DNA of 64,000 nucleotides, taken from positions 1,364,001-1,428,000 of the forward strand of contig NC_064650.1 of assembly GCF_001723175.1 (NCBI RefSeq). Reading direction: 5' to 3'. The notes beneath the pieces were generated by a model that had not been told where the DNA came from, did not search any database, and worked only from the letters and a program-made list of their open reading frames with translations. Shown piece by piece: positions 57,063-64,000 of the stretch (the first letter of the stretch is position 1; the number at the start of each line of letters is the position of its first letter). The translations under genes and the position numbers were made by a program. The stretch comes from Penicillium oxalicum. Its lineage: Eukaryota > Ascomycota > Eurotiomycetes > Eurotiales > Aspergillaceae.

Positions 57063-59226
57063 ATGGAGAAGAAGATCACGGAGAAGATTGCGGCGCTGCC
57101 GCCAGATGCTAACTACTTCTCCTTGGAGTTCTTCCCTCCAAAGACTCGGATGGTGGGGTCGCCCCGCGGAGACGCCCGTGATGGCGAGAGATTCTCGAAA
57201 CCGTTCCCTTGCAAGAACAAAACATGCTGATCGATTTCCTCTATAGGGTTTTGCGAACCTGTCTGCTCGTCTGGAGCGCATGGCCCAGGCGCTTCGTCCG
57301 CTATTTGTCACCGTCACCTGGGGTGCAGGTGGAAGCACCGCGGCTCGGTCCCTCGAGCTGGCCGAAGTGTGTCAGCGCCAGTTACAGCTGACCACGGTGC
57401 TGCATCTGACCTGCACGAACATGAGCAGGGCATTGGTGGATATGGCGCTGGAGGAAGCCAAGGTGCTTGGAATTCGCAACATTTTGGCATTGCGAGGCGA
57501 CCCGCCACGCAGCGAGGAATACAACATGCACGGAGAGGACGACAGTAACAAAGACTTTACATTCGCCGTGGACCTGGTGCGATACATTCGCAAGCAGTAT
57601 GGTGACTACTTTTGCGTCGGTGTGGCTGCATATCCCGAGGGCCATCCCGCCGACTCGTTCCAAGACGTCCAGGACCCAGCCCGCGACTTGCCATATCTGA
57701 TCGAGAAGACCGTGGCAGGCGCAGATTTCATCATGACACAACTCACATATGATATCGAAGCCTACCAGAAGTTTGAGAGTATGCTGCGGAATCACGAGTC
57801 CGGCGTCTTCAAGACCATCCCTATCATTCCAGGCCTGATGCCCATCCACAGTTATAAGATTCTCACCCGAGTGACGAAGCTCAGCCATGTGCATCTGCCC
57901 GACCCGATTGCGAAGCGCATGGAGGAATTGAAGCACGACGACGATGCGGTGAAGCGCGCCGGTGTGGACATCGTGAGCGAGATCGTGGGAGGCATGCAGG
58001 AGCTCAAGTCTCCAGGCCCACGTGGATTTCATTTCTATACCCTCAATCTGGAGAAAACAGTCTCATTTATTCTTGAGCGCTGTGACTTGATCCCTGCGTT
58101 CACCGATGCCGATGATGATTACGCACTTGTGGAAGCCGATGGCATCGTGCCCATGGGAGCACCAGCTCGCCTGCGACGCCGCGCTTCCTCCATCAACTCC
58201 CAGCCCCACAATCGAGTCATCGTGGACAAGTACTCCGAAAACGTGTCATCCCACGATTCCGTACACGAGGCTCTTGCCAACAGCGCTGGACAGCCGGCGA
58301 TGCTGCCGGGGAGAAGTACAACACTTCAGATTTCAGAAGGTCTTGGCGCCCTTGGCAGAGAAGCTACATGGGATGACTTCCCCAATGGTCGTTGGGGTGA
58401 CGCGCGCTCCCCGGCTTTCGGTGAGATTGATGGTTACGGTCCGTCTCTTCACGTTACTTCTGCAGTGGCTCGTCGCATTTGGGGTCATCCAGTTGAACGC
58501 TCCGACATTAGCACTCTCTTCCGCCGCCACGTATCCGGAGAGCTGTACATGGTCCCGTGGTCGGAGGGTGGTGCGGACGAGGGAGCCGGTCTCAATGCAG
58601 AGACAGAACTGATCCGTCCCGAACTGCTCAAGCTCATCGATGGGCGTGGCTGGTGGACCCTGGCCTCCCAACCTGCTGTGAACGGCGTTCGTAGTGATCA
58701 CCCAATCTTTGGCTGGGGCCCCCAGCGAGAGGGCTTTGTGTTCCAGAAGCCGTTTGTGGAGTTCTTCTGCTCAACCAATGATTACACCAAGATTCTGAAA
58801 CCTCTCTTTGAGAAACATGGCCACGACAAGCTTGTTTGGTTCGCAACGAACAACACCGGCGCATTTGAATCATCTCTCCCAACACAGTCGGCCGACGTCG
58901 ATCTCGACAATTTGGAGTCTAACCCCGAGAGCGTCAACGCCGTCACCTGGGGTGTCTTCCGCGGCAAAGAGATCGTCACTCCAACCATCATCGAAGAAGT
59001 CAGCTTCCGGGCCTGGGGAGAAGAAGCCTTCCGCATCTGGGATGAATGGCGCCGCATTTATCCGCGCGGCTCCCCGACTGAACGCTTCCTGGATGAACTC
59101 AAGAACGACACATGGCTTGTCTGTGTCGTCGGCCAACAATTTGGCGCAGGTACGCCTCAGGGTAGTAAGGAGGAGGAGGACGAGGTCAAGTGGATGTGGC
59201 GTGTGTTGGCTGGGGAGACCCACTGA
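57063..59226 (+). CDS. met12: Methylenetetrahydrofolate reductase (Met12-type)
   Basis: Flavoenzyme producing 5-methyl-THF for methionine synthesis. Exons 57063-57152 and 57247-59226 give 689 aa. The N-terminal TIM barrel (about 1-310) has YFSLEFFPPKTRMGFANLSA, FVTVTWGAGGSTAARSLELA, MHLTCTN-like LHLTCTNM, NILALRGDPPRSEEY, FCVGVAAYPEGHP and FHFYTLNLEKTVSFILERCD. WGAGG in place of Met13's WNAGG points to the Met12 branch. The C-terminal regulatory domain (about 390-689), which senses AdoMet in eukaryotic MTHFRs, includes GRWGDARSPAFGEIDGYGPS and FFCSTNDYTKILKPLFEKHG. The intron (57153-57246) has a weak GTGGGG donor, but it is required to join the conserved KTRM and GFANL. Confidence 0.94.
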
Positions 59227-59703
59227 ATTGGTGGACGGAGATTTCCTGCCAACTTTGCATCTACTTGATACCTATACCCTCTCTTTCGTCTAATCTCGTT
59301 TTTACCAAAATCACCGATTCGCTAAATTTGATGATCATGAATCTGACATTCTTGCCGTGCGAGAAGAAAAAAGAAACAATTTCTTTATAATGTGCTCTTG
59401 TCCGAGTAGTGGATCAAATCCCATGTGAATCCAAGAGATCCAGACTTTTGATGTAATCATTCCTTTTCGCAGAAAATTTAAATTGCCTAGCCTGGCCCGG
59501 AATTGACTAGATCAAATCGATCTATGGAATGCTTGACGGGAACTGGAGAATCACCTCTCCATCCACACGGGCATCTATCTTGGGCTGTGTACCTCCAAAG
59601 CGCGAAGCCTGAATTAAGTCTTGGGGGGAGAAACAATCACATTCGCTATATGCAACGTTTTGAGGGACCCAAGAGTGGACAAAATGATCTATTCTCATAG
59701 AAA
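59227..59703. other. Convergent 3' region met12 / qtrt2
   Basis: 477 bp, AT-rich, shared 3' flank of convergent genes. No coding signal. Confidence 0.45.
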
Positions 59704-61282
59704 TTACACTTTTTCAGCAAAGCCGTGCTTTTCAAGGCCCTCCGCATCCGTGTCCGGTGTCGCAACGGACGATTGAGACTCGGCGAATTTCTGCGAAAGA
59801 TCATCCAGACGGCCGTATACTTTGGGCATGCGTCGAGGCTGGTTCGGTCCGGCGGCGGGCATTTGGTATCCGCGTAACCTATTTTCATGTTAGCTATTTC
59901 AGCTTCTGGAGAGAATAAGATAAAATGGGTGGAAAGCACCACACATACCGGGGACCTTCGCCCGTTTGCTCCGGCAAGTCAGAGGCATATGCTCGGTTGA
60001 AATTTTGCATGTCTTGGTCGAATGTTCCACGCGCAATGCTCGCGCGGGCACCTGCGAAGAGACGTTCCATCACATGGTGATTGTGCATTTGAAGCAAAGC
60101 CCATGCGGCCATTTCCTTTGCGCGCAGGAGGTGGTTGAAATAGCTGCGGTGGTGCTTTCGGCAGGCATAACATTCACAGCTTTCGACCAATGGAGAGGTA
60201 TCCTGGGTGTATTCTGGTGCCCAAAGGTCGAAGCCCAGGGATTGCGCCTCGCTTTGAGCTGATACCGCCGAGGAGACAGGGAAGGTAAAGTCTAATGCGA
60301 TACCTGCATCTGAGCATGTCTGCAGGAATGGAACCGTCAGAAGATCAGCGCCTAAGGAAATTTCCCGAAGAACTTCATGCGGACTTGACGGCTCGCTCAG
60401 CAATAGTCGAGGCAGGTTGCCTAAAGATTCGGAGATGAAGCTCAGAGATGCGGATTCATAGAGAGCCAGGCCCGAGATGCGGTCCCGAAATTCGTTTTCC
60501 AGGTCATCGAGGTAGATGGACTGCTCCGCATTATCCAGTGGTAGTACTGGGGCAAAGTATTTTGTGCCCAATTTCTTGTCCTCCGTCATGGATTGTCCAA
60601 ACAATCGCTCTAGTGCATCGCGGGTATAGGCGTGCGTGCGATCCACCATTTTCCCTCGCCTTTTCAAGCCCGGGGCTCTGCCAATGACAAGGTCTGCCAG
60701 GCCAATAGCAATGTCAGGCTTTAGTTTTTGTATGGCCTCTATATATTTTTGCGATTCAAGTTGTCGGAACCCAACCGATGTTGAGATCGCAATGGATGTC
60801 TCGGTGTTATTAGGCGGGCACGCAATCGCAGGGAATCGCCGCGGCCCCAGAACCACGGTGTCGTCATTTCTGACACAGATGAATTTCTTGAGGGGAGATT
60901 CGTTCGCTGCGACAGGCACGTTGTATAACGGAGCAGGATGTTTTCGTTCAATGACTGTTTCATGGCGGGGGTGTCGCGTGGTCAGTATTCACAATTGTCA
61001 AGAAAGATCCGCTTGAATTTTGGAAGAAAGCACAGCGCTCGGATGCCACATACAATCCTCTAAACCAACGTAGAAACTCGTCATTGCAGTCTCTTTGCGC
61101 ACCAAATCATGGGAAATATGGGGCACAGTACCCCTCGACGTGAGCGGGACAAGATTCGGCGTCGCCAGTGCCTGCCGGCCTGCCAAAGCCAATGTGCCTA
61201 CACGAGGTGCCATGACCTGTGCAGCAGCGCTTAGCACAGTGAACGACGTCATCTCACGAGATGAGGACGTCTCGGGCTCCAT
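59704..61282 (-). CDS. qtrt2: Queuine tRNA-ribosyltransferase accessory subunit 2 (QTRT2)
   Basis: Non-catalytic partner of eukaryotic tRNA-guanine transglycosylase, which puts queuine at the wobble position of GUN-anticodon tRNAs, partly at mitochondria. Exons 61282-61054, 60954-59949 and 59878-59704 give 469 aa. Motifs: APRVGTLALAGRQALATPNL, LTSRGTVPHISHDLV, LEDFIERKHPAPLYN across intron 1, KPDIAIGLADLVIGRAPGLK, and the zinc site CECYACRKHHRSYFNHLL with AKEMAAWALLQMHNHHVM. The third exon carries the tail LRGYQMPAAGPNQPRRMPKV. The catalytic Asp pair of the QTRT1 subunit is not evident, as expected. An in-frame ATG at 61252 is an alternative start. Fungi of this group must salvage queuine, so the gene implies intact uptake. 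Confidence 0.9.
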
Positions 61283-61547
61283 CGTGGCTGGGATCGAGTA
61301 TTCGCCTGGCTAGTGAGCGTGGGATCTTGCGATCTTATCGGCGGAGGCGGCGGAAAAAAGGGAGGGTCGCGGTCGCCATGATGAAAGCACCCGCGGATCC
61401 ATCCCTCGTCTTCTTCTCTGGAATAACACTGCTGCCAACTCGAGTCGAAGTTTGGTGCTTGGTCGAGCGTCTTTGAAGAAACGGCCAGGCTTTATCCTTT
61501 TTTGATTCGATACAGAACCCCTGCACATCGAGACGGCGGCTTTTCAA
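61283..61547. promoter_or_regulatory. Divergent promoter qtrt2 / cdc8
   Basis: 265 bp between the two start codons; both promoters must lie here. No specific motif claimed. Confidence 0.5.
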
Positions 61548-62283
61548 ATGGCATCCTCTCCAGATTTGCCCGCACGGCGGGGCGCTCTCATCGTCGTTGA
61601 GGGACTCGACCGTGCTGGTAAATCAAGCCAATGTGAGATGCTACAAGGATACCTTTCTGGGAGAGGCCATGATGTGAAATATATTCGTTTTCCAGGTATG
61701 CGGCCCTTGTGCGCAGGAAGTTTGGGCTCTTTGAACTTCTAATTCCCGTCTAGACCGTACCACGCCGATCGGAAAGCTCATCGACAGCTACCTCCGCGGC
61801 TCGGCGGATCAGGATGACCATTCCATCCATCTTCTCTTTTCTGCGAACCGGTGGGAACTCGCCAAAAGTATCGAGAGGGATATTGCTGCAGGAATCACGA
61901 TAATCGTCGACCGTTACTCATACTCCGGTGCGGTCTATTCAGCTGCGAAGGCCAACCCAACCCTTTCGTTAGAATGGGCTTGGCAGCCGGAGATGGGGCT
62001 TCCGCAGCCTGACATTTGTTTGTTCTTGAACATCTCTACCGAGGCGGCTGCACGGAGAGGTGGTTTTGGTGCAGAGAGATACGAGAATGAGAAAATGCAA
62101 ACTCGCGTGCGGGAGATCTTCCGCACTCTATTCGACCGCCAGGAAAATGTTTGCGTGATTGATGCGGGGAGGACACTAGACGAGGTGTCTAAAGATATTC
62201 AGATCGCGGTAGAAAACTGTTTGAGCCAGTCGACCAGGAATGAGCCACTGAAGCATCTGGGCCCGCTTGCGAACAAGCCCTGA
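61548..62283 (+). CDS. cdc8: Thymidylate kinase
   Basis: Phosphorylates dTMP to dTDP for DNA synthesis. Exons 61548-61695 and 61754-62283 give 225 aa. Walker A: ALIVVEGLDRAGKSSQCEML (residues about 13-32). The intron interrupts the conserved RFPDRTTPIGKLIDSYL. Further motifs are LLFSANRWEL and the DRY element IIVDRYSYSGAVYSAAK, then LPQPDICLFLNISTEAAARR and the lid RGGFGAERYENEKMQTRVRE. Length is close to yeast Cdc8 (216 aa). The stop is 60 bp from the slx1 stop (convergent), so the 3' UTRs must overlap. Confidence 0.96.
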
Positions 62284-62343
62284 ACGACGCATTTCATGTC
62301 CATTCCGATAGAAGGCATTTCCGTTATAAATTCACATGATGTA

Positions 62344-63620
62344 TCATTCAATGATCTCAGCATCTTCCCAATCACTGTCTTCGATGACGATCTCCAGCCT
62401 TGAGGGCGGCGGAGCAGGTCGTTTACCAGGCATTCCATGGTCTGTGTCAGATTCTAATTCGACACTTTCGTACCAATCTTCGGAAAGAGGATGGTCATCA
62501 ATGCCCGAGAAATTGGCAGATGCGGGTGGCGTTTGTTGATCAGGCTCCTTGGACACGTTCTCGTTTCGAGTCGCACTGAGGTGACTAGATGGCCCTGCGG
62601 CAATATCCTTGCGCTCGCGCTTTTCCTTCTTGCGAAGGATCACGCGCACTTCAGCCTCGCCTCGGTTGCGAAGACTCAGCTCTTGCATCATGAGTGGCCA
62701 CTGCACTATGTTTTTGCAGACCGGGCAGCATCCGAATGTAGGCACAGTGATATCAGAGCTCGGTGCGTTTTGGAGAAATGCCTCGGACAGACACAAGAGG
62801 TGATGTGCCCCTCGGCATTCTGTTTGCGAGCACACCACAATCTGTTCCCCCGCAGGCCGGAGTGGTGCTTTGCATAGTGTACATTGGAGGTCACTTGTAT
62901 CTTCGAGAAGGAAAGCGGACTTCTCCAGGTAACTCTCCAGGTTTCTGTAGTCCACGGGCAATCCATGAACAGAGCCAACAGCAGCCTCGCTCTCCGTTTG
63001 GCCAAGGCAATCCCCATCTAGAATGACCTTATCGTTTGGCAGCGGTATATCTACTCTTTCGTTCCAGATTCTCCAAACACGATACACATCTGCACGAAAG
63101 AAGCGGACGCGCAATGGCCATGAGGCAAAGTATACAGATCTGAGAAGCGAGTGCAAGTCTTCCAAGTGTGCTGTCAAAGATTTTCTCGATCGATACGCAC
63201 GGGACTTTGTCTTTCCCTGATGTGAAGCGGAAGACATTTGAATTTCTTCGTTCAGATCTTGGCCTTCTTTCAGTAGGTGGCGTGACTTGTCGGGGTGTTG
63301 CCATGCCCATCTGTAGCTCAAAGTCAGCCTCGAGGACCGCAAGTAGGGTATGACCAAAAATGGTATGATTCCACACACTCAAATTGCAAAGCTCCCAGAC
63401 GACTCATAAATCCCTCAACTACCAGGGCCATCTCCCAAGGCCGCAATTTATCGCGGGATGTGCGCTTGGCTCCACCTTTAATGTCCCCATTGTGTTGCGG
63501 CAACCGTCTAGTTGGGTTTGGGGTCGAGCCGATATAGAGGGAGGCGTGCCGCACGGTCGAACGGAGTAAGTAGCAGCAATAGTAGGCCGGGATCGGCTTG
63601 GTTTGCCCCTGACAGTCCAT
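62344..63620 (-). CDS. slx1: Structure-specific endonuclease subunit SLX1 (GIY-YIG)
   Basis: Catalytic subunit of the Slx1-Slx4 nuclease that cuts branched DNA and Holliday junctions. Exons 63620-63379 and 63310-62344 give 402 aa. The GIY-YIG domain starts at once: [20 protein letters not shown] and [20 protein letters not shown], with [19 protein letters not shown] across the intron. A second half contains the SLX1 RING-like zinc module: [30 protein letters not shown] and [20 protein letters not shown] (about 215-300). A Lys/Glu stretch [10 protein letters not shown] and an acidic tail ending [11 protein letters not shown] follow. The donor GTGTGT is weak but recreates the conserved FEWAWQ. 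Confidence 0.95.
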
Positions 63621-64000
63621 CTTTTACGTCCACGTATCCTCGCTGCTCCAGCTGTAAAATTCTCTCGAACGTCCACCAGAAGTCTCCAAAGTCTCGCCGG
63701 CACTGATGGTTCAATGCTGCTGTGGCTGCCAAAGTTGGACCACAATTCCATCTCAATCTAGTGTCTCTCTTTGGTCGTCGAGCTGTGAGGCCCCACATGA
63801 CTCCCGCACCTGTCACATGACACATGCATGACAATGCTGCGCGACTCGGTGGGGAGTTCTAGAAGAGGACGAGAGTGTGACCCAACTGTTCCAAGGAACT
63901 TACATGATGACTACTACCAGCATGAGTACACACAGTTTACTTCCAACTACATCGTATATGGCCATATCTCCGCCAACTGCAACTTCACTCGGGTTGTTAA
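63621..64000. other. Upstream region of slx1 to the window end
   Basis: Promoter of slx1 (minus strand) and sequence cut by the window. No coding frame with bias is recognised. Confidence 0.4.

Noticed and set aside
1..64000. Transposons, CRISPR arrays, biosynthetic gene cluster or defence system
   Set aside because: No transposase, reverse transcriptase, terminal repeats, direct-repeat arrays, PKS/NRPS or cluster-type genes were seen; the content is conserved housekeeping genes.

Overview
The window is a gene-dense piece of a filamentous ascomycete nuclear genome, most likely Eurotiales (Aspergillus/Penicillium type). The signs are many short spliceosomal introns (about 50-110 bp) with GTANGT-like donors and CTAAC/CTAAT-like branch sites, GC-rich third codon positions, single-gene transcription units on both strands, and family relationships of almost every protein (class III chitinase, Met12-type MTHFR, Mim1/TOM13, fungal-type Cfd1, Any1-like PQ-loop protein). 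All gene models below were built by hand from splice sites that restore the reading frame. Genus and species cannot be fixed from sequence reading alone.

Layout. 0-13 kb (all +): CAF-1 large subunit (rlf2/cac1), a 3 kb gene-free stretch, a 1593-residue protein of unknown function, and a PP1 inhibitor-2/GLC8 protein. An initiator tRNA-Met lies on the minus strand at 13.4 kb. 15-25 kb (all +): SFH5-like lipid transfer protein, TAF6, S-adenosylmethionine decarboxylase (spe2, with a long leader holding an apparently spliced uORF) and TAF11. 25-28 kb (minus): OXA1 insertase and MIM1, two mitochondrial membrane-biogenesis genes, plus a small ORF in front of MIM1. 28-39 kb: UBX1/SHP1, CFD1, a hypothetical protein, COG2, mitochondrial uL1 and cytosolic glutamyl-tRNA synthetase. 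39-50 kb (all minus, lower gene density): a divergent P-type H+-ATPase, a secreted class III chitinase, a frameshifted periplasmic-binding-protein-like gene and a PQ-loop membrane protein. 51-64 kb: glucosidase II alpha, NDP kinase, an Mrx11-like mitochondrial protein, Met12-type methylenetetrahydrofolate reductase, QTRT2, thymidylate kinase and SLX1.

There is no biosynthetic cluster, transposon, CRISPR array or defence system that I can see. The genes are mostly conserved housekeeping genes: chromatin and transcription, mitochondrial biogenesis, ER/Golgi glycosylation and traffic, one-carbon/methionine/polyamine metabolism, nucleotide supply and DNA repair. From 28 to 63 kb most neighbours alternate between divergent pairs sharing a promoter (mim1/ubx1, hyp/cog2, uL1m/gus1, rot2/ndk1, mrx11/met12, qtrt2/cdc8) and convergent pairs sharing a 3' region.

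The observations most worth a second look are the spe2 leader uORF, the acidic insertion in the H+-ATPase, the frameshift in the binding-protein-like gene, the 14-nt micro-exon in the chitinase, the non-consensus MIM1 intron that sets the C-terminus, and the codon-biased 60-codon ORF immediately upstream of MIM1.
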